NCBI RefSeq assembly: GCF_000374185.1
Contig: NZ_KB910518.1
Span: forward strand, 3,543,687-3,607,686
Origin: Paenibacillus sp. HW567
GTDB lineage: Bacteria; Bacillota; Bacilli; Paenibacillales; Paenibacillaceae
Direction of reading: 5' to 3'
DNA: 64,000 bases
Within the stretch, counting starts at the first letter, position 1. The number at the start of each line of letters is the position of its first letter. Below, one piece after another: positions 1-8,689 of this stretch. The notes under the pieces were generated by a model. The model had not been told where the DNA came from. It ran no database searches and worked only from the letters and a program-made list of their open reading frames with translations. The translations under genes and the position numbers were made by a program.

Positions 1-347
1 ATCAGAGTGTCATCTGTGGAATAGACCATTTTTCCCTTGGAGAAATAGGATTGAGAGAAGGACCCGCCGATCGCCCGCTCCATCCCTCGCTTGAATTCGC
101 TGCGGACCATCAGATACACATTGATAAGAATGCCGTCCTCATCAATGCAATAGCTTGTAGTGGTAAGCGGCTGGTCGCGGACAATCATGGTCATATCAAT
201 ATCGCTTTTCTCCCAGACCACATCATACGCGAGACTCCCGCTGACAATAATGGCAATCACATTCGGATCGCCCTTGACCTTCCCGATAAAACTCTCCTGC
301 GCAGCTATGTAGCGTGCTTTCAGTTCTGCCTGTGCAACATTGTCCAT
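1..347 (-). CDS. Nucleotidyltransferase-domain protein, 3' part beyond the window
   Basis: A reading frame on the minus strand starts with ATG at 347-345 and stays open to the left edge, so the C-terminal part is missing. It encodes about 115 residues. The translated sequence contains VSGSLAYD followed by EKSDIDMTMI, which is the GS...(S)DID pattern of MNT-type nucleotidyltransferases (kanamycin nucleotidyltransferase and minimal nucleotidyltransferase families), where the two aspartates bind metal. Such proteins transfer nucleotides to antibiotics, to proteins or as part of HEPN/MNT toxin-antitoxin pairs; the substrate cannot be told here. It is divergent from the AraC-type regulator at 520. 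Confidence 0.7.
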   Translation of the reverse strand, partial: MDNVAQAELKARYIAAQESFIGKVKGDPNVIAIIVSGSLAYDVVWEKSDIDMTMIVRDQPLTTTSYCIDEDGILINVYLMVRSEFKRGMERAIGGSFSQSYFSKGKMVYSTDDTL

Positions 348-519
348 AATCTCTTACTCTCACCCTGCCTTCTTCATAAAGTAATCGTTCCCATCCTCCC
401 GTTATGGTAAAATCATACTACACTGCCGCTATAGGAACCGGACAAAAATTGCTGTGTTAGCGAAGGTGAAATTCAACTTACAAGCAGAAACGGCTTCGCC
501 GTCCTTAAAAGGAGCCCTC

Positions 520-1410
520 ATGGATCTTCATCTCCTGGAAACGATTAACCAAACCACAGAATATATCGAAAGTCATTTGCTGGAGGAGCTGAGTCTGGAT
601 AACATCTCGACGCAGGTGAACATCTCCAAATTCCATCTGCTGCGCATCTGGAAAGGAGCCACGTCCACCGGACTGATGGAATATGTCCGCAGAAGGCGGA
701 TCGCCTGCTCTCTCGGGGATTTGATGCATGAGCCGAGCAGTATTGAATTTATCTCGTCCAAATACTCCTTCGGCTGCGAACGCACCTACAACAGAGTTTT
801 CAAGGAAGAATTCAACATCAGCCCGGCCAGATGGCGGCGCAATCCCACTCCGCTGCAGATCATGGACCGCTTCAATGCGGATTTTCTGCACCGCGCGGGG
901 GAAGGTCTTGTCTATTTTCATTCCACCAGCATACTGCCTACCTTCTCGATTGCCGGCCTGGAGCACCGGGTAGATGTCAATGACAACATGGCAAATCAGA
1001 CCTCGAACCGGCTTGGTGTCGAATTCTTTTATCATAGCCGTCCAAGAATCATCAATCCGGTGAATAAAGATACCTACATCGGGCACACCACTGTCCCAGA
1101 TCCGTTTCAGGGCTACACCTGGTATCAGCCGTCCGTACAAGTGGATCAGAGCAGCATCGTTCCGCCTGACATGACAGTAAAGCAGATTGCTCCCCACAAA
1201 TACGGTGTGTTCACCTACATGGGCCCCCACCGCCCGGAAGAAATCAGTTCCCGAACCTTAAGCGCCATCTGGAGGCACATCTTCGAAACGTGGATGCCTA
1301 CCGTGCAATTCGGGCTGGAGGACAAGTTCAGCTTCGAGCTCATCAACTACGCCAAATGCAATAAGCACTACTGCGAATGCAATTTGTATTATCCGATTGT
1401 GCGGGTGTGA
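520..1410 (+). CDS. AraC family regulator with GyrI-like effector-binding domain
   Basis: Transcription regulator of about 296 residues. The start is placed at ATG 520 because AAAAGGAG lies just upstream at 507-514; the frame is open to an upstream ATG at 454 that has no ribosome site. Residues about 5-105 form the paired AraC helix-turn-helix domain (VNISKFHLLRIWKGATS, then FGCERTYNRVFKEEFNISPARWR). The remaining C-terminal half fits the GyrI-like/AraC_E_bind small-molecule domain found in Rob and MarR-like multidrug regulators (VKQIAPHKYGVFTYMGPH, SFELINYAKC). Its targets are unknown. The partial nucleotidyltransferase is divergent from it. Confidence 0.85.
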   Translation: MDLHLLETINQTTEYIESHLLEELSLDNISTQVNISKFHLLRIWKGATSTGLMEYVRRRRIACSLGDLMHEPSSIEFISSKYSFGCERTYNRVFKEEFNISPARWRRNPTPLQIMDRFNADFLHRAGEGLVYFHSTSILPTFSIAGLEHRVDVNDNMANQTSNRLGVEFFYHSRPRIINPVNKDTYIGHTTVPDPFQGYTWYQPSVQVDQSSIVPPDMTVKQIAPHKYGVFTYMGPHRPEEISSRTLSAIWRHIFETWMPTVQFGLEDKFSFELINYAKCNKHYCECNLYYPIVRV

Positions 1411-1436
1411 GGAGGCTAAATAGACTTCTGAACGGC

Positions 1437-1460
1437 AAAAAAACGGCATTTCTGCCGTTT
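1437..1460 (-). terminator. Rho-independent terminator after the orphan HTH gene
   Basis: Seven A residues precede ACGGCA, the loop TTTC and TGCCGT. Read on the minus strand this is a GC hairpin followed by seven T residues, 43 nt beyond the stop of the gene at 1503-2090. The same ACGGCA/TGCCGT hairpin is used after the tRNA pair at 18194. Confidence 0.75.
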
Positions 1461-1502
1461 GCTTACTCTATTTCACTTGAAGTGAAAACTTCCTGCGTAA
1501 AC

Positions 1503-2090
1503 TCAGCCAAGCAGTTCCTGTTTCCTTTTAAGCAAATATGTCCATACGTCCAGATCTATATCCTCATCAGAAGTAACGAGTTCCCCGGAATCACTCTTTT
1601 GCTTGAATTGCTCAATCGGGCCATACTTTTCTTCGTAAGCACTAAGTTTGCCGGTTATGAAGCACAACTCATCTTCAGATTCCGTCTCCGCGGCAGCTTG
1701 CATACGCGCCTGATAAGACTTCGCAGCCTCACTAATACGTACTGTCTCACCACTCGGATACTCCAGAATCGCGTTGGCAGGAATATCCACATGTTTTCCT
1801 GGTTCTGGTCTAGTGACACCGGCGAACCGTCCTTGAGCAATCCACCGGGAAATTGTCTGGTGGGACACCCCAAGCATACGAGCCACTTCTCTGGTCGGGT
1901 AATGCTTAGCCCTGAGGGGCTCTGCCTGTAAGGAACGCTGAACCTGGGTGAGAAAATATACAATTTCCCGTTGCGCGGCCGCAAATTTCTCGTGATCAAG
2001 AAACTCATCATCGGATAACCGATGAATCAACATACCGGAAGCCTCTACAGCATCACATAACATTTTGTAAGTAATAATATTCTCTCGCAA
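1503..2090 (-). CDS. Orphan helix-turn-helix DNA-binding protein, start uncertain
   Basis: A frame of 195 codons from TTG 2090. The middle (about residues 60-95) has an excisionase/MerR-like helix-turn-helix: YPTREVARMLGVSHQTISRWIAQGRF, which would read DNA. The C-terminus is acidic (SDEDIDLDVWTYL). The TTG has no ribosome-binding site, and the same frame stays open upstream through the intergenic gap into the end of the gene at 2155, with plausible protein-like sequence (YVRERQETYASNIFSSRQ) but no ATG/GTG. The gene may therefore have lost its 5' end. No partner toxin or integrase lies next to it. Function unknown. Confidence 0.6.
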   Translation of the reverse strand: MRENIITYKMLCDAVEASGMLIHRLSDDEFLDHEKFAAAQREIVYFLTQVQRSLQAEPLRAKHYPTREVARMLGVSHQTISRWIAQGRFAGVTRPEPGKHVDIPANAILEYPSGETVRISEAAKSYQARMQAAAETESEDELCFITGKLSAYEEKYGPIEQFKQKSDSGELVTSDEDIDLDVWTYLLKRKQELLG

Positions 2091-2154
2091 TTGACGTGAG
2101 GAAAAGATATTGCTTGCATAGGTTTCTTGACGCTCTCGTACATAACAGCCAACC

Positions 2155-4227
2155 TTACTGCGGAAGCAGCATCGTGAACAGCAGCGCGGCCAGCTCCTGC
2201 TTGTTCAATGCCCGCTGAGAGCCGTAATCGGACTTGCCGGCCGATTCGGTAACCTCAGGCCCATGCAGCTTCCAGGCTACTGCCGAGCGGACAGCATCAA
2301 CTGCCCACTTCGACGTGCCCGGTGCCAGCGCCGCTGTAGCATCCGGCTGCCGGATTCCCGTTGCAGTCAGCAGGCGGTAACAGATCACAGCAGCTTCCTC
2401 GCGGAGAATCGGACGGTCCGGTTCAAACAAGCCGTTCCCCGTACCCTCAAGCAAGCCGGACTCTATCGCAGCCTGGATATCTTTTCGATACTGGGTATGC
2501 TCAGTGTCCTTGAATACGGACGGGTTAGAGGATGCCGGAATGCTCCAGATTGCGTTGAAGGCATGGATGAACGCTCCACGGGTAACAGTTTGCAGCGGCT
2601 GAAACGGCTGTGACAAATCCTCTGTTAAATAGCCAAGTGACTTCAGGCTGAGAATATAGCTCGCATACGGATGATCCACACCAACGTCCGGGAAAACGGG
2701 CAAATGCTCCGGTATTTTCGCTGCATAACTGTATAGGTTGGTGTATTTCATATAAGAGATGCTGCCGGTGGCATCCGTCTTGAATGCAAGCGGGTTGCCC
2801 TCCTTATCCATAAATAACAGATCGTCGATCTGCTGAAGCTGGTGGCTGCCGAAGGCATCGCTTACCTTCAGGATTCCATCACCGGCCACTTCGACCCTGG
2901 TCAATAATTTGATCCGTAAATCGGAGTACAGCCCTGCGAATTTGGCGAGTTGGTCTGCGGACTGCGCTTTGTATCCCTTCGTATCGTAAGCCGGTTTTCC
3001 TCCCGCATAATAATGATCCATAAATGCGGTGAACAGATCGTTCCGCAAATCCTGATTCGTATTGTAGGTAACGAAGACACCTGTTTTCCGGTCAGGCAGC
3101 AGCCATAGCAGCGAGCTATAGCCCTGAATGTCGCCGCCTTTGGAGATCACATGCTCACCGTTCGTTTTGGACGGAAGCACAGGCGCTTCAAAGCCGTAAG
3201 TCGTATCCGGAAAATCGGGATGGATGGCTATCTTGTAAGCCGACATCGCCTTTACCGACGCAGGAGACAGGATCACCTTACCGTCAGCCGCCCGCCCCCC
3301 GTTCAGAAAAGCTTTCATAAACAGCGCCATATCGGAGGCTGTCGAGATCATGCTGCCCTCCGGCCATTCGCTTGGCGAAAATCCGTACACCGGAATAGCG
3401 CTTCCCGCTGGATCGTATGAGGGCGCAAGCCTCCGGGTCAACTCCTTACTCATGCCAAAGCTGCTTGACTTCATACCCAGCGGGCCAAAGAGATGCTTTT
3501 GCATATAGCTCCCGAAGGATTCTCCGCTTACCTGCTGGACAATATATCCTTGCAGCCGAGAAGCGAAATTATCGTACATATAGGCCGTTCCCGGCTTGCG
3601 GATTACCGGAGGGAACACCTCGAAGATGCTTTGTTTTAACGTGACCGGCTTCTGGGACGGGTCCATGAGATAGCTGGCATCCGAAGGCTCGCGCACTTCA
3701 AAGCCGGTTGTGTGTGTTAACAGATTCTCGATGGTTACAGGCGTATCGAAGGGATTGGTTACTTTGTAGCCATCCAGGTATTTTTCGATATTATCCTGAA
3801 GGGACAGCTTCCCCTGATCGACAAGCTGCATAATAGCGGCAGCAGTAAATACTTTGGAGACGGAGCCGATCCGAAAGATATCCTTCCCTTCCTCCACCCG
3901 CTTCGAGGCCGGGTTCGTACTCCCATAGCTTTTGGATAAAAGCACTTTGCTGTCCTGTACGACGGATACCGCAGCAGCCCCGGCCTTCTTCTTAACGGCA
4001 GCCTGAGCAAAAAACGCATCGAAAAACTTCTCCACCTCCTTGGCATCCCGCGGTCCGCTCGCATAAGCTCCCAAGGCGTTACTGCCGGGTATGGCATGCT
4101 GCTGGTCAGAGACCGGCGCGTCCGGTTCAGGCTGCCGGGCAGCCGCACCTGCTTCACCGGCAAATGTCGTCAGCAGCACAGCGGTCAGAATGCCGCACAT
4201 GCGGCGGTTACGCCTTTTCTTGTTCAA
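2155..4227 (-). CDS. SLH-anchored serine hydrolase (beta-lactamase/PBP-like fold)
   Basis: Secreted cell-surface enzyme of about 690 residues. TTG 4227 is chosen as start because GGGAGAGGA lies 6 nt upstream; a TTG two codons earlier is too close to that site. An N-terminal signal peptide (lysine/arginine-rich start, then ILTAVLLTTFAGEAGA) is followed by an S12/beta-lactamase domain: the SxxK motif is SVSK, the tyrosine motif YDN and the third box KGG. The last 180 residues carry three S-layer-homology repeats (around PVFPDVGVDHPYASYILSL, FKDTEHTQYRKDIQAAIESG and a third after TSKWAVDAV), which bind pyruvylated wall polymers. The substrate is unknown; D-amino-acid peptidase or esterase roles are typical for the family. 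Confidence 0.88.
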   Translation of the reverse strand: MNKKRRNRRMCGILTAVLLTTFAGEAGAAARQPEPDAPVSDQQHAIPGSNALGAYASGPRDAKEVEKFFDAFFAQAAVKKKAGAAAVSVVQDSKVLLSKSYGSTNPASKRVEEGKDIFRIGSVSKVFTAAAIMQLVDQGKLSLQDNIEKYLDGYKVTNPFDTPVTIENLLTHTTGFEVREPSDASYLMDPSQKPVTLKQSIFEVFPPVIRKPGTAYMYDNFASRLQGYIVQQVSGESFGSYMQKHLFGPLGMKSSSFGMSKELTRRLAPSYDPAGSAIPVYGFSPSEWPEGSMISTASDMALFMKAFLNGGRAADGKVILSPASVKAMSAYKIAIHPDFPDTTYGFEAPVLPSKTNGEHVISKGGDIQGYSSLLWLLPDRKTGVFVTYNTNQDLRNDLFTAFMDHYYAGGKPAYDTKGYKAQSADQLAKFAGLYSDLRIKLLTRVEVAGDGILKVSDAFGSHQLQQIDDLLFMDKEGNPLAFKTDATGSISYMKYTNLYSYAAKIPEHLPVFPDVGVDHPYASYILSLKSLGYLTEDLSQPFQPLQTVTRGAFIHAFNAIWSIPASSNPSVFKDTEHTQYRKDIQAAIESGLLEGTGNGLFEPDRPILREEAAVICYRLLTATGIRQPDATAALAPGTSKWAVDAVRSAVAWKLHGPEVTESAGKSDYGSQRALNKQELAALLFTMLLPQ

Positions 4228-4473
4228 GTACAATCCTCTCCCACTTTCAAATTTAGGACTAACCTATTCTGAACGAACAGGCCGTTCCACCTTACTAATT
4301 GTATGGCTCCATAGCCAGTGCTGTCGTTTGATTCAGATGACAAGCAGGAGTGTAATGTAACATTGTTGTCACGCTGGATGAAAATGTGCTGTACATGTAT
4401 GCTTGCGTACGAATTTGCTATAATAACAGAATCAAGCTGCCATTTTTTCACGTAAGGGAAAGGAGAAATGACC

Positions 4474-5361
4474 ATGAATACGAAACAATTGGATCGGATT
4501 CACACGGGAAAGGGCTTCATTGCGGCTTTGGATCAAAGCGGCGGAAGCACTCCAAAAGCTCTGCTGCAATATGGCATTCAGGAAGACCGCTATACCACTG
4601 AGGAAGAGATGTTTGAGCGGGTGCACGAGATGAGAACGCGTATTATTAAGAGTCCTGCGTTTGATTCCAGGTACATTTTGGGCGCCATTCTTTTTGAGAA
4701 CACGATGGATCGTTCCATTGACGGCCAATTAACCGCCGATTACCTTTGGGAGCAGAAGGGGATTGTTCCTTTTTTAAAAGTCGATCAGGGGCTGGCCGAT
4801 CCCGAAAACGGGGTTCAGCTCATGAAGCCCATCCCCGGTCTGGATGATCTGCTTGGGCGGGCGGTCCAGAAGCATGTCTTCGGGACCAAGATGCGCTCTC
4901 TGATTAAAGAAGCGGACCCTGCGGGTATCAGACAGGCCGTAGAGCAGCAGTTCGCCATTGCCAAGCAAATTGCCGGATATGGTCTGGTCCCGATCATCGA
5001 ACCGGAGGTTGATATCCACAGTGCGGATAAGGCTAAGTCGGAACAGCTTTTAAGAAATGAGCTTTCCGCTCAATTATCCACTCTTGGCAAAGACGTGAAG
5101 GTCATGCTTAAGCTGTCCATACCGACCGAAGACAATTTCTACAGCGATTTAATCAAAGATCCGCATGTGGTACGGGTCGTAGCTTTGTCAGGCGGCTACA
5201 CCCAAGCGGAAGCCAATGCCAAGCTGGCACATAACCACGGGCTAATCGCCAGCTTCTCCCGCGCCCTATCACAGGGGCTAAGCGACCAGCAAACCGAAGA
5301 TGAATTCAACGCCATGCTCGCACAATCCACTCAAGATATCTACGAAGCTTCCATTACCTAA
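4474..5361 (+). CDS. fda: Fructose-bisphosphate aldolase, class I
   Basis: Cleaves fructose 1,6-bisphosphate to glyceraldehyde 3-phosphate and dihydroxyacetone phosphate in glycolysis, reversibly, through a lysine Schiff base. The 295-residue protein closely resembles the Staphylococcus class I enzyme: [19 protein letters not shown] at the start, VPFLKVDKGL-like [20 protein letters not shown], and [10 protein letters not shown], whose Lys213 matches the Schiff-base residue. Two in-frame ATGs are available; 4474 lies 8 nt after AAGGAG, while 4468 lies only 2 nt after it, so 4474 is preferred. A TATAAT at 4419-4424 could be its -10 box, but no good -35 is seen. Confidence 0.95.
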   Translation: MNTKQLDRIHTGKGFIAALDQSGGSTPKALLQYGIQEDRYTTEEEMFERVHEMRTRIIKSPAFDSRYILGAILFENTMDRSIDGQLTADYLWEQKGIVPFLKVDQGLADPENGVQLMKPIPGLDDLLGRAVQKHVFGTKMRSLIKEADPAGIRQAVEQQFAIAKQIAGYGLVPIIEPEVDIHSADKAKSEQLLRNELSAQLSTLGKDVKVMLKLSIPTEDNFYSDLIKDPHVVRVVALSGGYTQAEANAKLAHNHGLIASFSRALSQGLSDQQTEDEFNAMLAQSTQDIYEASIT

Positions 5362-5377
5362 GGGAAGATTATAGAAC

Positions 5378-5412
5378 GACCCCCGGGCTTTTTCAGCTCA
5401 GGGGTCTTTTTT
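5378..5412 (+). terminator. Rho-independent terminator after the aldolase
   Basis: GACCCC pairs with GGGGTC around a loop, followed by TTTTTT. It lies 16 nt after the aldolase stop codon. Confidence 0.85.
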
Positions 5413-5530
5413 GTGGAGTCTCACAAAGCTCATCGCTAGCATCAGTCCAAATACCCTGTTGATTTAACACCCGGAATCTTCTAATCTAGCATATACGAGA
5501 GGTAACTATACAATAAAGGAGTTTTAAATC

Positions 5531-5905
5531 ATGAAAGTAAACCTGAATTGGATTACGCTCAGGGTGCGCGATCTGGAGGCTTCCCTTAATTTTTATCACA
5601 GCATTTTGGGGCTTCCGATTGACCGTAGATTTGAGAGCAGAGGCAGACAGATTGCCATGTTAGGCACGGAGGGGCAGCCCAAGATTGAGCTTATTCAGGG
5701 AAGCGATCAGATCCTGAAGCCGGAATGCGGTGTTTCCATTGGTTTCGAGGTGGAATCGCTGGACGAGGCCATAGAGACTTTGACAAACCAGGGCATCCTG
5801 ATAGCGCGTGGACCAATCACGCCGAACCCCCGCCTGCGGTACTTTTATGTACTGGACCCGGACGGCTTCGAGGTGCAGTTAGCGGAGCATAGCTATATAA
5901 GTTGA
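5531..5905 (+). CDS. VOC family (glyoxalase/dioxygenase-like) protein
   Basis: A 124-residue protein made of two beta-alpha-beta-beta-beta units, the usual single-domain VOC length. ITLRVRDLEASLNFYHSILGLP is the typical first motif and FYVLDPDGFEVQLAEHS the typical end; the glutamate in FEVQLAE fits a metal ligand. The family includes glyoxalases, fosfomycin-type thiol transferases, dioxygenases and bleomycin-binding proteins, so the substrate cannot be named. The start follows AAAGGAG by a normal distance. The 3' end of this gene recurs in degraded form at 10562-10678, on the other side of the regulator/PBP cassette. Confidence 0.82.
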   Translation: MKVNLNWITLRVRDLEASLNFYHSILGLPIDRRFESRGRQIAMLGTEGQPKIELIQGSDQILKPECGVSIGFEVESLDEAIETLTNQGILIARGPITPNPRLRYFYVLDPDGFEVQLAEHSYIS

Positions 5906-6022
5906 ACTTTAGATCTTCATGCTAGGGTTTGGGTCGTAACTGCGGGGAATGTTTGGACTTCCGGCCGCTGCCCGCCTGCAGATTTCTTGATTTATACCGC
6001 TGTTCGCGGTGGAAATCCGGCT

Positions 6023-6062
6023 AAAAACTGACGCCGATATTCTATCAGTGTCAGTTTTTTTA
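6023..6062. terminator. Bidirectional terminator-like hairpin
   Basis: AAAAACTGAC pairs with GTCAGTTTTT across a 17-nt loop and is followed by seven T residues. It separates the VOC gene from the response regulator. Confidence 0.6.
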
Positions 6063-6137
6063 GTTTTAATCTGGACAAGTTCTCATATATGATAATGATA
6101 GGTTTCCATATGCTGGATTACGAAAGGATTACTGACT

Positions 6138-6845
6138 GTGAAACAAGAAACGATACTGCTGGTGGATGATGAACGGGAAATTGTTGACCTGCTGGAAATT
6201 TATTTTTGCAATGAAGGGTACCGGCTGCTAAAAGCCTCTGACGGACTGGAGGCACTGGAACATTTGAAAGATGAAATGGTAGATCTCATCATTATGGATG
6301 TGATGATGCCCCATATGGATGGTTTCGCCGCCTGCATGAAAATCCGTGAAGAGCGGAACATGCCAATTATTATGCTGTCCGCTAGAAATTCCGACATGGA
6401 TAAAATCACCGGACTCAGTCTAGGTGCAGATGATTACGTCGGCAAGCCATTTAATCCGCTAGAGCTTGTAGCCCGGGCTAAATCACAACTGCGCCGCTAT
6501 CACCGGTTCAACAAAGACATACCTGCAAGAATCAATGATAATGAATTGGTCTTTGATGATTTGGCCATTGACACCTTGAAGCACGAGGTTAGCGTTGGTG
6601 ACCGAAAGGTGAAGCTGACGCCCAGGGAATTTTCGATTCTGGAACTGCTGATGCGGCATCAGGGACAGGTGCTTGGCATGGAGCAGATTTACCGGAATAT
6701 CTGGAACGAGCCTTTTCTTGATGGGGGAAGCACGGTTATGGTACATATCCGCAATATCCGCGAGAAAATCGAGACTGATCCGAAACATCCACGATACATA
6801 CAAACCGTGTGGGGTGTCGGTTACAAATTGGATGGGCTTTCCTAA
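6138..6845 (+). CDS. OmpR/VanR-type response regulator
   Basis: Response regulator of 235 residues starting at GTG. The receiver domain (1-120) shows the acidic pair D10/D11, phosphoacceptor D54 in IIMDVMMPHMDG and the K of GKPFNPLEL. The winged-helix output domain (about 135-235) ends in YIQTVWGVGYKLDG, as in OmpR/VanR proteins, which bind direct repeats. It is the first gene of a four-gene cassette with a kinase 17 nt downstream, a truncated sensor and a penicillin-binding protein, which points to control of cell-wall synthesis. A likely target is the repeat array at 7976-8036. Confidence 0.93.
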   Translation: MKQETILLVDDEREIVDLLEIYFCNEGYRLLKASDGLEALEHLKDEMVDLIIMDVMMPHMDGFAACMKIREERNMPIIMLSARNSDMDKITGLSLGADDYVGKPFNPLELVARAKSQLRRYHRFNKDIPARINDNELVFDDLAIDTLKHEVSVGDRKVKLTPREFSILELLMRHQGQVLGMEQIYRNIWNEPFLDGGSTVMVHIRNIREKIETDPKHPRYIQTVWGVGYKLDGLS

Positions 6846-6862
6846 GCGCCCTGGGAGATGAT

Positions 6863-7972
6863 ATGTTGAACGCAAAATATATAAGCACTATTCGCTGGAA
6901 ATTCATATGGGCATTTATCCTGAGCATTATGTCTGGAGCCTTAATACTGCGGGGAGGTTACCAATTAGTAAACTTTTTGGTGTATCTAAACCCAACTCCG
7001 TCATCATCGACTTTTCCCCTTATTTTGCGGTGGATTATCAATCATATCGGGTCGGTTCCAGTTATGTTTACCGCCGGAATCATCAGTTTTCTAGGGTTCT
7101 TTTTTTTGTTCACACGCAAAATCGTTTCCTATCTCGAAGAAATTACGCAAGGCATTCAGCAGATTACAAAACTTGGGGAGCTTCGTCCTATTGAAGTTAG
7201 AACTAACGATGAGCTTGGCGTGCTGGCTGAGAATATTAACATCATGTCCGAACGGTTGCAGCATTCCCTGCTGGAAGAACGAAAAGCGGAGCAGGCCAAA
7301 AATGACCTGATTATCGGGGTCTCACATGATTTGCGCACTCCGTTGACCTCGATTCTGGGTTACCTGGATTACATTGAGCAGGATCGCTGCCGCGAAGAGG
7401 GAGAGATCCGCTATTATGTCGCTATAGCCTATCAAAAAACGCTGGTTCTGCGGAAGCTGATTGATGATCTGTTTGAATATACCCGGGTTAACAGCGGAGG
7501 TCTGCCACTTGTGGCGGAACGTCTGGATTTGAAAGCATTCATTAGGCAGCTAGTGGAAGAGTCGGTTCCGGAGCTTGCCCAGGCGGGCATGGTTTATGAG
7601 TTCGAGGATCATACGGATGATTTGTGGATTCAGGGAGCTCCCTATGAACTGCTTCGCGCCTATGAAAATTTGATTACCAACGCTATCCGCTACGGCCGAG
7701 ACGGAAAAAAACTGGAGATTGTGCTTACCCACGAGGATTCTGAAGCGGTCGTGCGGATCAGCAATTTCGGCGAGATGATCGAGGAAAGCGATCTCCCGCA
7801 TATCTTTGAACGCTTCTATCGGGCAGAGCGCTCCCGTTCCCGCCATACCGGGGGTTCCGGGCTGGGACTTGCCATCGCAAAAAGCATTGTTGAACGCCAC
7901 CAGGGGCGGATTTACGCCCGGAGCGATCAAACCCGCACTGATTTTATCACCCGTTTTCCGGTTGTGCCTTAA
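6863..7972 (+). CDS. VanS-like sensor histidine kinase
   Basis: Membrane histidine kinase of 369 residues. ATG 6863 is chosen because GGGAG lies 5-10 nt upstream; the frame is open further back inside the regulator gene. Two membrane segments (about residues 13-37 and 65-90) flank a short outside loop containing RWIINHIG. A HAMP linker follows, then HisKA with H155 in GVSHDLRTPLTSILGY, and an ATPase domain with N, G1 (FGEMIEESDLPHIFERF) and G2 (GGSGLGLAIAKSIVERH) boxes. The small external loop suggests sensing in or at the membrane. The next gene repeats the N-terminal half of this protein without the kinase. Confidence 0.93.
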   Translation: MLNAKYISTIRWKFIWAFILSIMSGALILRGGYQLVNFLVYLNPTPSSSTFPLILRWIINHIGSVPVMFTAGIISFLGFFFLFTRKIVSYLEEITQGIQQITKLGELRPIEVRTNDELGVLAENINIMSERLQHSLLEERKAEQAKNDLIIGVSHDLRTPLTSILGYLDYIEQDRCREEGEIRYYVAIAYQKTLVLRKLIDDLFEYTRVNSGGLPLVAERLDLKAFIRQLVEESVPELAQAGMVYEFEDHTDDLWIQGAPYELLRAYENLITNAIRYGRDGKKLEIVLTHEDSEAVVRISNFGEMIEESDLPHIFERFYRAERSRSRHTGGSGLGLAIAKSIVERHQGRIYARSDQTRTDFITRFPVVP

Positions 7973-7975
7973 ATT

Positions 7976-8036
7976 TTCTTTAGAGAATCTTTAGAACTTG
8001 TGGAGTTATTCTTAAGATTTCTCAGGTATTCTTTAG
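7976..8036 (+). promoter_or_regulatory. Array of TTCTTTAG-like direct repeats phased by about 11 bp
   Basis: Between the kinase stop and the next gene the sequence TTCTTTAG (7976) recurs as ATCTTTAG (7987), TTGTGGAG (7998, weak), TTCTTAAG (8009), TTCTCAGG (8019, weak) and TTCTTTAG (8029). The starts are 10-11 bp apart, one helical turn. OmpR-family regulators bind such direct repeats, so this is probably the operator of the cassette's own regulator, driving the sensor-like gene and the penicillin-binding protein. This is inference from pattern only. Confidence 0.5.
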
Positions 8037-8080
8037 TTTCACAGGGGCAGCTAATGCCCGGATACCGGGAGGGAATTTTC

Positions 8081-8689
8081 TTGAGAAAATGGAACACGGT
8101 GCGTAACGAATATCTCTACATCTGCGGAGGAAGCCTGCTGCTTAGCGGGGGAATGGTATTTGTGGTGCGGTCGGCCGCAGCCTTCTTTTATACACGGCAC
8201 ACTCCGGATTCCGTCACCTTTCTTGTGCGGCTACATCACTGGATGATTAATCATATTGGCCGAACGCCTATGGAGCTTCTGCTGTTCGTCATACTGTTTA
8301 CCAGTATTTTTTTGATACGTTCACAGAAGCTGTCCGATGATCTAACCATGCTGCTGCGGGCATCGGAGGCAATAACAGCAAATGTCCCGTTCCATGAGCT
8401 TACGGTGTTGTCACGCGGGGAACTCGGCCAGTTGGCCGACAACTTGCTGAAGATAAACCGGGTGAAGAGAACCAAGACCGCTGATGAAGCGGTTCTGGAA
8501 GCTGCCGATCAATCAGAAGTGCCGCCAGGCAGTGAAGATATCATGGCGCTGATCTTAAGGGTACGAGCGCTGTTGCACTTGCTGGAAGGTCTGGAGCGGG
8601 AAATCGGAATGCAGCAGCAAGTCGAGGAGGCCAAACGCGAAGCAGCGGGCATGGAACGGTTCCTGGAGAACCTGATGGCGCAACCATGA
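8081..8689 (+). CDS. Kinase-less sensor-like membrane protein
   Basis: Protein of 202 residues starting at TTG 8081, which follows GGGAGGG by 7 nt; upstream in-frame starts (GTG 8000, ATG 8054) lack a ribosome site. It has two membrane segments separated by a short loop with HWMINHIGRTP, matching RWIINHIGSVP in the neighbouring kinase, and then a HAMP-like helical linker. It ends without HisKA or ATPase domains; the C-terminal third is charged and helical (LEGLEREIGMQQQVEEAKREA). It thus looks like a duplicated sensor half. It may compete with or tune the full kinase, or couple the signal to the PBP, whose start codon overlaps its stop (ATGA). Confidence 0.75.
   Translation: MRKWNTVRNEYLYICGGSLLLSGGMVFVVRSAAAFFYTRHTPDSVTFLVRLHHWMINHIGRTPMELLLFVILFTSIFLIRSQKLSDDLTMLLRASEAITANVPFHELTVLSRGELGQLADNLLKINRVKRTKTADEAVLEAADQSEVPPGSEDIMALILRVRALLHLLEGLEREIGMQQQVEEAKREAAGMERFLENLMAQP

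Noticed and set aside
51..410. Plus-strand frame of 119 codons at the left edge
   Set aside because: It runs antisense to the nucleotidyltransferase gene, which has recognisable motifs; the plus-strand protein has none and no ribosome site.
4381..4467. Complete sigma-A promoter for the aldolase
   Set aside because: TATAAT is present, but TTGCGT lies only 10 bp upstream and no other -35 is at a proper distance; only the -10 is mentioned.
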